Assembly: GCF_023534745.1 (NCBI RefSeq)
Contig: NZ_JAMHJQ010000005.1
Coordinates: 62,001-126,000, forward strand
Direction of reading: 5' to 3'
DNA length: 64,000 nucleotides
From: Streptomyces sp. 35G-GA-8
GTDB taxonomy: Bacteria > Actinomycetota > Actinomycetes > Streptomycetales > Streptomycetaceae
Shown here: piece by piece, positions 25,298 to 35,700 of the stretch
Layout of the letters: each line of letters starts with the position of its first letter
Numbering within the stretch: position 1 is the first letter of the stretch
Made by a program: the position numbers and the translations under genes
The notes under the pieces: model-generated
Database searches by the model: none
Told to the model about the DNA's origin: nothing
What the model saw: the letters and a program-made list of their open reading frames with translations, nothing else

Positions 25298-27211
25298 ATG
25301 GCGATCCATGTCCGTACGCGCACCACCGTGTTGACGCTGTGTCTCGCGCTCGCGGCAGTGCTGGTCGCCGCGCTGCCCGCCGGCGCCGAGCCTGCCACCT
25401 GGAAAATCTCCGCCCCGGCAGCGCCTGCCGGGCACGGTCCCGCTGCCGTCGTCAGGCTCGATCCTTCCGACGGGGGCCTGTCGCTGGAGGTGACCCGCGA
25501 CGGGCAGACCGTCATCGAGCCCTCTCCCCTCGGAATCGTCACGGAGAGAGCGGACCTTTCCACCGGGCTGCGCCTTCTCGGGCGCGGTGACCGTACGGTC
25601 TCCGAGTCGTACCGCACCACCGTCGGCAAGGACCGCGCCCGCCATGCCCTGATGACGGAGACGCGCTTCCGCTTCGGCACCGCGGACGGCACCAGGCTCG
25701 ATCTGCTCGTACGGGTCTCCGGCGACGGCGTGGCCTACCGCTATGTCCTGCCCGCCGACACCGGCGATGTGCTCGGTGAGGAGTCCGGGTTCACCCTCCC
25801 CGGTGGCTCGACGGCCTGGCTCGGCAAGTACCGGAAGGACAACGAGAACCTGTTCGCCCGGTACGACGCGGCCGGCGCGCCCGCCGGCGAGTACATGATG
25901 CAGGCGCTGTTCAAGGCCGGTGACAGCTACGCGCTGGTCGCGGAGTCCGACCTCACCGGGACCTACTCGGGCGCGCGTCTCGCGCACGACGCGGGGTCGG
26001 CCACCTACCGTGTCACGCTCTGGGACGAACGGGTGCGGGTCGACGGGGCGCTCACCACGCCCTGGCGTGCTGTGATCACCGGCGATCTGGCGACCGTCAC
26101 CGAGTCCACGTTCGTCGACGACATCGCCCCCGCCTCGAAGGTGCGTGACACCTCCTGGATCACGCCGGCGCCCGCGCTGTGGACCTGGCTCGCGGGCGGC
26201 AGGCCGGCCGGGCAGAGCCTGGAGAAACAGAAGGCGTACGTGGATTACGCGGCCCGGCGCGGCTGGCCGTACACCGTGGTCGACGCGGGCTGGTACTTCG
26301 ACCCGGACCAGTGGGACGTCACCGATCCGGACTGGCGGACCACCAGCTGGATGCCGGAGCTCGTGCGCTACGGCCGTGAGCGTGGCGTCGGCATCCAGGT
26401 CTGGATCCACCACCGTGACCTCGACACACCCGAGGAGCGGGAACAGTGGCTGCCGACGCTGGAGAGGTGGGGCGTCAAAGGAGTGAAGATCGACTTCATG
26501 GACTCCGAGGCACAGGAGACCTTCCGCTGGTACGACGCGATCCTGGCCGCGACCGCGGAACACCACCTCCTCGTCAACTTCCACGGCTCGACGGTCCCCA
26601 AGGGCATCCACCGCACATGGCCGCAGGTCATGACCATGGAGGGGGTCAACGGCGAGGAGAAGAAGACCAATACCCCGGAGCACCTGGCGACGCTCCCCTT
26701 CACCCGCAATGTCATCGGCGGGATGGACTACACCCCGGGCGCCTTCCATCGGGCGGAACGTCCCAACGCGGCTTCGGACGCGGGCGAGTCCGGGCTCGCC
26801 GTGCTCTACGAGTCCGGCATCCAGAACCTCGCGGGCACACCCGAGTCCTACGACGAACGCCCCGAGGCCCGGCGCTTCCTCGAGCAGATCCCGGCGGCCT
26901 GGGACGAGACGAAACTGCTGACGGGCGACCCGGGCACGAGCGCGGTCCTGGCCCGCCGCGACGGTGAACGCTGGTTCATCGGCGGCATCTTCGCCGGAGC
27001 GGCCCGCACCGCCGAGGTCCCACTGCGCTTCGGCCACGGCACGTGGCTGGTCGAGACGGTCACCGACGGGCCCGGGGGCCTGGTGCGCGAGGGCAGGGTA
27101 GTGCGCGGTGACGCGAAGCTCTCCGTGCCGGTGGTCGCGAACGGCGGCTTCGCGGCGGTGGCGTGTCGCTGGTACCAGGGCCGCACCAGCTGCGACCGCC
27201 CGCGTCGTTAG
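25298..27211 (+). CDS. Secreted glycoside hydrolase family 97
   Basis: A 637-residue exported glycosidase. A Sec signal peptide (MAIHVRTRTTVLTL core, cleavage near AGA) is followed by the GH97 N-terminal beta-sandwich and a TIM barrel. The barrel shows PALWTWLAGGRPAG, TVVDAGWYFD, IQVWIHHRD and GVKIDFMDSE with Asp399, then MEGVNGEE with Glu448. An Asp at the end of strand 4 marks the retaining GH97 branch, whose characterised members include alpha-galactosidases. ATG at 25298 follows GAGGAGGGG. It probably forms a unit with the GH95 gene 97 bases downstream, releasing sugars from plant or microbial polysaccharides. Confidence 0.9.
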   Translation: MAIHVRTRTTVLTLCLALAAVLVAALPAGAEPATWKISAPAAPAGHGPAAVVRLDPSDGGLSLEVTRDGQTVIEPSPLGIVTERADLSTGLRLLGRGDRTVSESYRTTVGKDRARHALMTETRFRFGTADGTRLDLLVRVSGDGVAYRYVLPADTGDVLGEESGFTLPGGSTAWLGKYRKDNENLFARYDAAGAPAGEYMMQALFKAGDSYALVAESDLTGTYSGARLAHDAGSATYRVTLWDERVRVDGALTTPWRAVITGDLATVTESTFVDDIAPASKVRDTSWITPAPALWTWLAGGRPAGQSLEKQKAYVDYAARRGWPYTVVDAGWYFDPDQWDVTDPDWRTTSWMPELVRYGRERGVGIQVWIHHRDLDTPEEREQWLPTLERWGVKGVKIDFMDSEAQETFRWYDAILAATAEHHLLVNFHGSTVPKGIHRTWPQVMTMEGVNGEEKKTNTPEHLATLPFTRNVIGGMDYTPGAFHRAERPNAASDAGESGLAVLYESGIQNLAGTPESYDERPEARRFLEQIPAAWDETKLLTGDPGTSAVLARRDGERWFIGGIFAGAARTAEVPLRFGHGTWLVETVTDGPGGLVREGRVVRGDAKLSVPVVANGGFAAVACRWYQGRTSCDRPRR

Positions 27212-27308
27212 CCGGCGGATCCCTCATCCCTTCCGTCCCTCAAATTCTTCCCTCAAAAGACAGCTCGGACCCATCACGTCATCCTCATGTGAGCCAACGG
27301 GAGGCACC

Positions 27309-29663
27309 ATGGCCACCGCACCAGATCCGTCGAGAAGGGCTCTGCTCGCCACAGGCACCGCGTTGGGCGGCGCGCTGGTGGTGGGAGGCGGGACGGCCGT
27401 ATCGGCCCAAGCCGCGTCCCCCGCCGGGGAATCCGGATCACCGCACCGCACACCGACGGAACCACACATATCCCCGGACGCCTGGCGCACCGTCCTCGAC
27501 GACGCCGACCCGGTATGGCAGCGGATGCCGAAGACGTGGTACGAGGGCTCGTTCCTCGGCAACGGCTTCCTCGGCTCCGGTATCTACGCCGAACCGGGCG
27601 CGAACGCGATCCGATTCAATGTCCAGCACTCCGAAGTCCAGGATCACCGGCCGGAGTTCGGTTCGCTCTTCGGCCTCGCCAGGCTGCCCATCGGGTACTT
27701 CACACTGGAGCCCGTCGGCACCATCACCGGCCTCGACTGGCGGCTGCGGCTGCGCGACGCCGAGCTGACCGGCACCCTCACCACCACCGCGGGCTCCCTG
27801 ACACTGCACGCTCTCGTGCACTCCTCGACCGACCTGCTCGCCGTCGAGGTCACACCGAGCGAGGGAGAGCGCGGCTTCCGCTGGGTCTTCCACCCCGCCG
27901 TGGCGATCAGCCCGCGCGCCGCCTCCAAACCACTCCCGCCCGGATACACCGCCAATCCACCGGCCACGATCGAGCGGCACGGGGACGTGACCGCCGCCGT
28001 ACAGCCGTTGCTCGCGGGCGGCCAGCATGTCACCGCCTGGCAGGAAGTGGTCCGTCACGGCAAGCACACCCTCTATGCGACGGTCACACACTCCCACCCC
28101 GCGACCACCGCCAGGGACCGTGCGCTGCGCTCGGTGCGGGCGGCTCGGGCCGTGCCGTACGGCGTGCACGCGCTCCCCCATCGCGCCTGGTGGCAGCGCT
28201 ACTACCGGAAGGGCTTCCTGTCGCTGCCCGACGCCCGGTTGCAGCGCTTCTACTGGCTCCAGCTCTACAAGGTCGCGGCGGCCGCCCGCAAGGACGCGCC
28301 GGTGATGGCGACCTCCGGGCCGTGGCTGGAGCCGACGCCCTGGCCCAACACCTGGTGGAACCTCAACGTCCAGCTTGAGTACTGGCTGATCCACGGCTCG
28401 AACCATCTCGAACTCGACGCCGTCACACGTGCGTTGAGTGAGTTCCGGGACCAGTTGGGCAAGGAGGTCGCCCCCGCCTATCGAGGGGACTCGTACGGCA
28501 TTCCCCGCACCACCGACCCCCAGCTCGTCAACGGCGGCGCCACATCGGGAGATCTGGGCTACGGCGTCGGCATCCCCGGCCAGGACCCGCCCACCCCCGA
28601 GGTCGGCAATCTCACCTGGGCACTGCACAACGTCTGGCTCAGCTACCGGCACACCATGGACGAGGCGATCCTGCGCGATGTCCTCTTCCCGCTGCTGCGC
28701 GGGGCCGTCAACTACTATCTGCACTTCCTGTCCCCCGGCGCCGACGGCAAGCTGCATCTCCCGGCGACCTTCTCCCCCGAGTACGGGGTCAACGCGCCCG
28801 ACTGCAACTACGATCTGATGCTGCTGCGCTGGGGCTGCCGTACCCTTCTCGACTCGGCCGAACTGCTGGGCAAGCGGGACCCGTTGGCGGACCGCTGGCG
28901 CGAGGTGCTGGCGAAGCTCACGCCGTACCCGGTGGACGGCGACGGTTACATGATCGGGGCCGGCGTCCCGTTCGCCAAGTCACACCGCCACTACTCGCAC
29001 ATGCTCGCCGTCTATCCGCTGTACGAGGTCACGGGCCGGACCGCCGACGAGCGGGCGCTGATCGAGAGATCGCTCGCCCACTGGGTCGGCTTCGAAGGAG
29101 CCCTCCAGGGCTACACGTTCACCGGTGCGGCCTCCATGTCGGCGCTCCTCGGCAAGGGCGACGACGCGCTCGGCTATCTCGGTCAACTGATGACACGCTT
29201 CATTCAGCCCAACACCATGTACAAGGAGTCGGGCCCGGTCATCGAGACCCCGCTGTCCGCCGCCCAGTCGCTGCACGACATGGTGTGCCAGTCCTGGGGC
29301 GGCACGATCAGGGTGTTCCCGGCTCTTCCCGCCGTCTGGCGTGATCTGGCCGTGCACGACTTCCGTACTCAGGGTGCCTTCCTGCTCAGCGCGGTACGGG
29401 AGAAGGGCACGACCCGCTGGGTACGGCTCACCAGCGAGGCGGGCGCCACGTGCGTCGTGCGCCACGGCATTGCGGGAGCCATCGAGGTCCGGGACAGCCG
29501 GGGACGGCGCATCAAGTACGAGGGGACCGGCGACGGCGAGATCCGCATCCCCCTCCGCAAGGGTGAATCGGCGCTCATCACCGCGGCGGGCGATGCCCCG
29601 GACCTCACCGTCCGCCCCGTCACACCCAACGAACCGGCCCCCCGATGGGGGCTGCCCAGCTGA
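27309..29663 (+). CDS. Tat-exported glycoside hydrolase family 95
   Basis: A 784-residue exported enzyme. The N-terminus has a twin-arginine signal (SRRALLATGTALGGALVVG). The GH95 (alpha/alpha)6 barrel shows WNLNVQLEYW with Asn351 and Asn353, and the putative general acid Glu491 in TFSPEYGVN, matching residues known from GH95 alpha-L-fucosidases. A late HRHYSHMLAVYPLYEV and a C-terminal beta domain also fit. GH95 contains both fucosidases and galactosidases, so specificity is open. ATG at 27309 follows GGGAGG. It follows the GH97 gene and is followed by a terminator-like hairpin. Confidence 0.88.
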   Translation: MATAPDPSRRALLATGTALGGALVVGGGTAVSAQAASPAGESGSPHRTPTEPHISPDAWRTVLDDADPVWQRMPKTWYEGSFLGNGFLGSGIYAEPGANAIRFNVQHSEVQDHRPEFGSLFGLARLPIGYFTLEPVGTITGLDWRLRLRDAELTGTLTTTAGSLTLHALVHSSTDLLAVEVTPSEGERGFRWVFHPAVAISPRAASKPLPPGYTANPPATIERHGDVTAAVQPLLAGGQHVTAWQEVVRHGKHTLYATVTHSHPATTARDRALRSVRAARAVPYGVHALPHRAWWQRYYRKGFLSLPDARLQRFYWLQLYKVAAAARKDAPVMATSGPWLEPTPWPNTWWNLNVQLEYWLIHGSNHLELDAVTRALSEFRDQLGKEVAPAYRGDSYGIPRTTDPQLVNGGATSGDLGYGVGIPGQDPPTPEVGNLTWALHNVWLSYRHTMDEAILRDVLFPLLRGAVNYYLHFLSPGADGKLHLPATFSPEYGVNAPDCNYDLMLLRWGCRTLLDSAELLGKRDPLADRWREVLAKLTPYPVDGDGYMIGAGVPFAKSHRHYSHMLAVYPLYEVTGRTADERALIERSLAHWVGFEGALQGYTFTGAASMSALLGKGDDALGYLGQLMTRFIQPNTMYKESGPVIETPLSAAQSLHDMVCQSWGGTIRVFPALPAVWRDLAVHDFRTQGAFLLSAVREKGTTRWVRLTSEAGATCVVRHGIAGAIEVRDSRGRRIKYEGTGDGEIRIPLRKGESALITAAGDAPDLTVRPVTPNEPAPRWGLPS

Positions 29664-30037
29664 TCCGTCTCGTCGCAGCCGAAGAATCACGGCCGGCCGC
29701 CTCTGTCTCCCCAACATTGGCGGTCGGCCGCCCGTCTTCACCGCTCCGTCCATCCGTAAATGCCTTGATGTGATTGACACGTGGGTTGACACGGAGAGTA
29801 ACCGGTCGCGCTTACCGGGCAGAAGACGCTCGACCGCCGCCGTAATCCTCTTCCAGGTCGAGGCGTTGTGCCGCCCGGGACCCTCGTACGGACGTGCGTC
29901 GATACCTACTTCCAGTGGGCACAGAGGGTAGTTGGGCGTGTCCCGTCGACAACCTCTCTACTCTCGCGGTAGATCGCCCCGCTCAAGTAATTCCCGGACC
30001 AAGGGGTTCCGTTCGGAGCCCCTGAGGGGAAGAACGT
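29664..30037. other. Intergenic region between GH95 and MFS genes
   Basis: This 374-base stretch shows no gene. It holds a terminator-like hairpin just after the GH95 stop (29691-29729). Two TTGACA elements 13 bases apart (29773-29778 and 29786-29791), each within TTGACACG, look like duplicated -35 boxes for the MFS gene. The MFS ribosome site is at its end. Nothing else was seen. Confidence 0.5.
29691..29729 (+). terminator. Terminator-like hairpin after GH95
   Basis: GGCCGGCCGCC (29691-29701) and GGCGGTCGGCC (29719-29729) pair with one mismatch over 11 bp around a 17-base loop, starting 28 bases after the GH95 stop codon. Confidence 0.5.
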
Positions 30038-31483
30038 ATGCGCAGTTCGCGAGGTACTGCCGGACCGTCGATCGGAGCCCGGCTCGACCGACTTCCGGTG
30101 ACAGCACACCACAAGCGCTTCGTCAATGTGATGGCGCTCGGCAACTTCTTCGAAATCTACGAACTCTTCCTGACGAGTGTCCTGTTGAGCACTCTCAAGA
30201 ACACCTTCTCCCTCAACGGCCTCACTCTGTCGCTGTTCCTCGCGTCGACTGTCGTCGGAAGCTTCGTCGGCGCGGTCGTGGTGGGGCGGGTGGCGGACCG
30301 GATCGGGCGACGCGGCGCCTACATGATCACGCTCAGCCTGTACTCGGCGGGTACGATCGCCTGCGCCTGCGCGCCGAACATCTGGACCTTGATCGCCTGC
30401 CGTTTTGTCATCGGCATCGGACTCGGCGGCGAACTTCCGGTGACGGACTCCTATCTGGCCGACATTCTGCCGCCGGCCCGACGCGGCTACTACGCGGCGA
30501 GGGCATACACCTGCGCCCATGTCGCCGTACCCGTTGTCGGGGTGCTGGGCCTGCTGCTCGTCGACAAGGCCCCACTCGGTGTCGCGGGTTGGCGGTGGAT
30601 GTTCGCGATCGGGTCCCTCGGCGCGCTGCTGACCTTCTTCGTCCGCAGAGGTCTGCCCGAGTCACCTCGGTGGCTGGAGACGGTCGGCCGGTCGGCGGAA
30701 GCGGACAGGGTGACCGCCGTCTTCGAGAAGGCCGCGGAGGCGGAGGGATGGAGGCCGCCGCCCGCACCCACGAAGGGAGAGGCGATCCCCCCGGCCGTGG
30801 AGAAGAGCCTGCCCGTCCGGGCGCTCTTCCGGGCTCCCCTGGCCCGCCGTACTGCCCTGATGGCCTTGCTGTGGGCTCTCGGGCCGATCGGCTACTACGG
30901 CTTCCACAACCTCGCCACGCTCGCACTGGAGGCGAAGGGCTTCGATCTCGGCAGCTCGCTGACGTTCATGACGCTGTCGCTCCTCGGATCGCCGATCGGC
31001 TCGTATCTGTCCATGCACATCGTGGACAGGGCCGAGCGCAAGTGGATCCTGTGTGTGGCGCTGACGGCCATGGCGGTGATCGGACTCGCTTACGGGTACG
31101 CCCAGTCACCGGTGATGATCACGGCTCTCGGCTTCTGCTTCACCGTGGTGACCAACATCAAGACCAATGCCACCCATATCTACCAGCTGGAACAGTTCCC
31201 GACGAGCCTGCGCACCACGGCCAACGGCTGGCTGTTCTCGCTGAACCGGCTGTCCAGCGCGGCAGCGCCGTTCTATCTGATCCCGCTCTTCTACGGCGCG
31301 GGAGTGGGCGCCGTATTCATCGTGGGGGCGGCGGCGATACTGCTGGCCGCGATCGCTGTCGGGTTCGGCGTGCGGACCAGCGGGCTGTCGCTGGAGAACA
31401 TCACCACGGCGTCCAGGCCCGAGGATGCACCGACGGGCCTCATCCCTTCCCCGCCCACTCGCGCCACGACCAGGAAGCCGTAA
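30038..31483 (+). CDS. MFS transporter
   Basis: A 481-residue major-facilitator protein with about 12 transmembrane helices. The motif between helices 2 and 3 is GRVADRIGRRG (residues 83-93). An acidic residue follows helix 4 (FVIGIGLGGELPVTDSYLAD), and the loop PESPRWLETVGRSAEA is like that of sugar- and organic-acid/H+ symporters (SP or AAHS/SV2 type). The substrate could be a product of the upstream glycosidases. Alternatively it could serve the PTM cluster that follows on the same strand, though no PTM role is established for such a transporter. ATG at 30038 follows GGGGAAG. Confidence 0.88.
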   Translation: MRSSRGTAGPSIGARLDRLPVTAHHKRFVNVMALGNFFEIYELFLTSVLLSTLKNTFSLNGLTLSLFLASTVVGSFVGAVVVGRVADRIGRRGAYMITLSLYSAGTIACACAPNIWTLIACRFVIGIGLGGELPVTDSYLADILPPARRGYYAARAYTCAHVAVPVVGVLGLLLVDKAPLGVAGWRWMFAIGSLGALLTFFVRRGLPESPRWLETVGRSAEADRVTAVFEKAAEAEGWRPPPAPTKGEAIPPAVEKSLPVRALFRAPLARRTALMALLWALGPIGYYGFHNLATLALEAKGFDLGSSLTFMTLSLLGSPIGSYLSMHIVDRAERKWILCVALTAMAVIGLAYGYAQSPVMITALGFCFTVVTNIKTNATHIYQLEQFPTSLRTTANGWLFSLNRLSSAAAPFYLIPLFYGAGVGAVFIVGAAAILLAAIAVGFGVRTSGLSLENITTASRPEDAPTGLIPSPPTRATTRKP

Positions 31484-31559
31484 CTCTCCTCGACACGTCG
31501 GCAGCGGTCATCTCGCCGCGGATCGGGGCGCGTTGGCGGCGGTGGGGGGGAGGTGCGCC

Positions 31560-31599
31560 GGGGGCGCGCGCCGAAGGCCGGATGGCCCGGTGCGCCCCC
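31560..31599 (+). terminator. Terminator-like hairpin after the MFS gene
   Basis: GGGGGCGC (31560-31567) pairs with GCGCCCCC (31592-31599). A nested GGCC-GGAT-GGCC helix lies within the loop. It begins 77 bases after the MFS stop and would insulate the PTM cluster from upstream transcription. Confidence 0.45.
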
Positions 31600-31637
31600 G
31601 TGCGCTGACCAGGCGATATTGCTACGGGTAGTTGATC

Positions 31638-31669
31638 CACAGCATGCTGTTACAAGCATCTCTGCTGTG
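31638..31669. promoter_or_regulatory. Nested inverted repeats upstream of ftdA
   Basis: CACAGCA (31638-31644) and TGCTGTG (31663-31669) form an outer dyad. ATGCT (31644-31648) and AGCAT (31655-31659) form an inner one. The region is relatively AT-rich and lies 55-86 bases upstream of the first PTM gene, so it is the best candidate for the cluster promoter and operator. Confidence 0.45.
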
Positions 31670-31723
31670 CGGGATGCCGATGAATGCCCCTTGGCAACCC
31701 ATGAACGTGAACGATGGGGTGAA

Positions 31724-32644
31724 ATGTCCGGTTCTACGATATCTGGCGCGGGCCGGCCCCAGTCGGGGCGGGGCGCGCGCGACACCGCACGTGCGCTGCT
31801 GGCCCGGGCCGCTCATCCCATATTGCTGGTCTCGATCGTGGCTGTCTTCGCCATGACCGTGCGGTACGGCTGGGACCCGAGCCGGGTCACCTTTGTCTTT
31901 CAGCTCACGATGCTCTGCTACCTCGCGGGGCTGGAGCGGCTGATTCCGTACGACCGCAGCTGGCATCCCAGTCGGCGTGAGTGGCGCTGGTACTCCGTGT
32001 ACTACGTCCTCACGGCGGTGGGCGGCGGGCTGGCGCAGGCCTTGGTAGTGGCCGCCGTGGGCGTCGTGGCCACCGCGGACCCCGCGCTTCCGCTCTGGGG
32101 AGAGATACCCCTCGCCCTGCTGCTGGGTTCGCTGGCCAGCTATGCCGTACACCGGCTCGGACACACCAATCCGTGGCTCTGGCGGCTGCACGGCGTGCAT
32201 CATGTGCCCGACAAGGTCAACGTCGCCAACAACGGCGTCAATCACGTCATGGACGTGCTGATCTCCCAGGGCTTCACCCAACTGGCACTGGCACTCGTCG
32301 GGTTCTCGGAGACGGCCGTCTTCGGAGTGGGCCTGTTCGTCGTCGCCCAGGGGTATTTCGTCCACGCGAATGTCGCCGTACGGCTCGGCCCGCTCAACCA
32401 CCTCTTCGTGGGGCCCGAGTTGCACCGGCTGCACCACAGCACCGATCTGGCCGAGGCCGGACATTATGGCTCCGACCTCTCCATCTGGGACCGGGTATTC
32501 GGCAGCTTCACCTGGCGGCCCGGTCGCGAACCGGCGGCGGTCGGCCTCGTGAACCCGGACTCGTTCCCCGGAACCGGCTCGATCGTCGCCACCCTGGTGC
32601 ATCCCTGGCGACGGCCCGCGAAGACCGGTGAAACCGCCGGCTGA
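31724..32644 (+). CDS. ftdA: Sterol desaturase/fatty-acid-hydroxylase-family PTM hydroxylase
   Basis: A 306-residue integral-membrane di-iron hydroxylase with four to six hydrophobic helices. The histidine clusters are H143RLGH147, H156GVHH160 and a later ELHRLHHS. In PTM pathways (HSAF, frontalamide) this enzyme hydroxylates C-3 of the ornithine-derived unit. It is the first gene of the cluster and lies 147 bases before the synthase on the same strand. ATG at 31724 is chosen because the membrane domain begins shortly after and the upstream in-frame sequence looks non-coding; the ribosome site (GGGGTG) is modest. Confidence 0.85.
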   Translation: MSGSTISGAGRPQSGRGARDTARALLARAAHPILLVSIVAVFAMTVRYGWDPSRVTFVFQLTMLCYLAGLERLIPYDRSWHPSRREWRWYSVYYVLTAVGGGLAQALVVAAVGVVATADPALPLWGEIPLALLLGSLASYAVHRLGHTNPWLWRLHGVHHVPDKVNVANNGVNHVMDVLISQGFTQLALALVGFSETAVFGVGLFVVAQGYFVHANVAVRLGPLNHLFVGPELHRLHHSTDLAEAGHYGSDLSIWDRVFGSFTWRPGREPAAVGLVNPDSFPGTGSIVATLVHPWRRPAKTGETAG

Positions 32645-32791
32645 CCTCACGGCCCCCCGCTATCGCGAACATCCACGCATCGGCATCGCGCGTACCGCAC
32701 CCGGACTCCGCCCCCGCTTCGGCGCACAGTCCCGGGTGCCCGCGCCTGCCCTTCGCGCACGTTGCGTGTTGACGACTTCGAGGACCCTTCC

Positions 32792-35700
32792 ATGGCTGAA
32801 TCGCTCCCCACCACGCCTCCCGAGAAGATCGCACTCATCGGCATCGGCTGCCGATTCCCCGGTGGCGCCGGTGACCACCGCACCTTCTGGCAGAACCTGC
32901 TGGACGGCAAGGACTGCATCACACCGACTCCGCGCGACCGGTACGACGTGACCGCCCTCGGCAGCCGGGACAGGACCAAGCCCGGCCGCCTGGTGGGTGG
33001 CCGGGGCGGATACATCGACGGCTTCGACGAATTCGACCCCGCCTTCTTCGGCATCAGCCCCCGCGAGGCCGACCATATGGACCCACAGCAGCGGAAGCTG
33101 CTTGAGGTGACCTGGGAGGCGCTGGAGGACGGCGGTCAGAAGCCGGCCGAACTGGCCGGAGGCGATGTCGGTGTGTTCATCGGCGCGTTCACCCTGGACT
33201 ACAAGATCCTCCAGTTCTCCGACCTCCGGTTCGACACCCTGGCCGCGCACACGGCGACCGGCACGATGATGACGATGGTGTCGAACCGCATCTCGCACTG
33301 CTTCGACTTCCGCGGCCCCAGCGTCTCCATCGACACCGCGTGCAGTTCGTCCCTGGTCGCCGTGCATCTCGCCTGCGAGAGCCTGCGCCGGGGTGAGAGC
33401 GGCCTCGCCCTCGCCGGCGGCACCCTGCTGCATCTGACGCCGCAGTACACGATCGCCGAGACCAAGGGCGGCTTCCTGTCCCCGGAAGGCCGTTCCCGTA
33501 CGTTCGACGCCGGCGCGGACGGATACGTACGCGCCGAAGGCGTCGGTGTCGTGGCGCTGAAGCGCCTGTCCGACGCTCTGCGGGACGGTGATCCGATCCA
33601 CGCCGTGATCACCGCGAGCGGGGTCAACCAGGACGGACGCACCAATGGCATCACGGTACCCAGCGCCGACGCCCAGGTCACCCTGATCGAGCGGGTGTGC
33701 GCCGAGGCCAGGATCGCGCCGGGCAGCCTCCAGTACGTGGAAGCCCACGGCACCTCCACCCCGGTCGGCGACCCCATCGAGGCCGACGCCCTCACCCGGG
33801 CCCTGGCCGTCGGCCGCGAACCGGACGCCCCCTGCTATGTCGGCTCGGTCAAGACCAACATCGGGCACACGGAATCGGCCGCCGGAATCGCCGGGCTCAT
33901 CAAGACCGCCCTCAGCATCGAGCACCGTAAGATCCCGCCGCACATCAACCTTGAGCGGATCAACCCCGCCATCGACCTCGCCGCCGCGCCGTTCACCATT
34001 CCGGCACAGGTCACCGACTGGCCCGCGCACAAGGGCCCGGCGCGGGCCGGCGTCAACTCGTTCGGTTTCGGCGGCACCAACGCGCATGTCCTGCTGGAGG
34101 AGGCACCGCGGCCCACCGCCGAGGCGCGGACTTCGGCGCCCCGCCCGCGCCACAGCGTCCTCCCGTTGAGCGCGCGCGACGCGTCCGGTCTGCCGGTACT
34201 GGCCGAGGCGATCCGCCGGGAACTGGCGGAGCCCGCCCCGGCCGCCCCCGGGCTGGCCCCGTCCCTCGCGGACCTCGGCCACACGCTCGCGCACCGCCGC
34301 CAGCACCATGACGCCCGGCTGTCCGTCGTCTACTCCTCCCGAGAGGACCTGGACGAGGCGCTCGCCGCGCAGGTGAGAGGCGAGGCCCATCCCCGCGTGC
34401 TCGTGGGCCGACGGCGCGAGGACCCGCGCCGACCGGCCTGGGTGTTCACCGGCATGGGCCCCCAGTGGTGGGGCATGGGCCGCGAACTGTTCGCTTCCCA
34501 GCCCGTCTACCGGGACGCCGTCGTACGCTGCGACCGCGAGATCGCCGCGCTCACCGGCTGGTCGCTCGTCGAGGCGATGAGCGTGGACGAGGCCGACTCC
34601 CACATGGCGGAGACCTGGCTCGCCCAACCCGCCAACTTCGCCGTACAGATCGGCCTCGCCGCCCTCTGGCGCGCTCACGGGGTGCACCCCGAAGCCGTCG
34701 TCGGTCACAGCACGGGCGAGGTCGCCGCGTTCTACGAGGCGGGCGTGTACAGCCTGCGCGACGCGGCGCGGATCGTCGTGCACCGCAGCCGGCTGCAACA
34801 GCGGCTGGCGGGTACGGGGAAGATGCTCGCCGTGGGCCTCACGGAGGACGAGGCCGCGCGCCGCGTCCAGCCGTACGGAGATCTGGTGTCCGTCGCCGCG
34901 GTGAACAGCCCGGCCGCGGTCACCCTCGCCGGGGACGAGACGGCTCTTGGCGCACTCGCCGAAGAGCTGCGCGCGGAGAACGTCTTCGCCAAGTTCCTGA
35001 CCGTCCGTGTGCCTTACCACAGCGCCCGCATGGGGGAGATCAAGGACGAGCTGCTGTCGTGCCTCTCCGGCATCGAACCACGCCCCGCCCAGGTGCCGTT
35101 GTATCTGACCGCGCGTGAGGGCCTGGCCCACGGCACCGAACTCGACGCGGACTACTGGTGGCACAACGTCCGCGACAGCGTCCTGTTCCGCTCGGCCGTC
35201 GAGCGCATGGCGGACGACGGCCACCGTGTCTTCCTGGAGATCGGCCCGCATCCCGTGCTGGCCCACGCGATCAGGGAATGCCTCGCGGACAGACCCGCCG
35301 AGCAGTCCACCGAGGTGGTGACCCTGCCCTCCATCCGCCGTGAGGAGGACGAGGAGATCCGTTTCACCACCTCGCTCGCCGCCCTCCACACCCTCGGCCT
35401 CGACATCGACTGGGGTGTGCTCCAGCCCGCGGGGCGGCCGGTACCGCTGCCGGGCTACCCGTGGAAGCGCGACCGGTACTGGACGGAACCGGATCCCGTG
35501 GCGCTGGTCAGGCTCGGCCGGGTCGACCATCCCCTCCTGGGCCGCCGGCTGGCCACCGCGGAGCCGGTGTGGGAGACGGAGCTCGACCTGGAGACCGCCC
35601 CGTACCTGGCCGACCACCGCATCCAGGGGCGAGCCCTGTTCCCGGCCGCCGGCTATCTCGAAATGGCCGCCCAGGCGGTACGGACCCTGACCGGCGGCAC

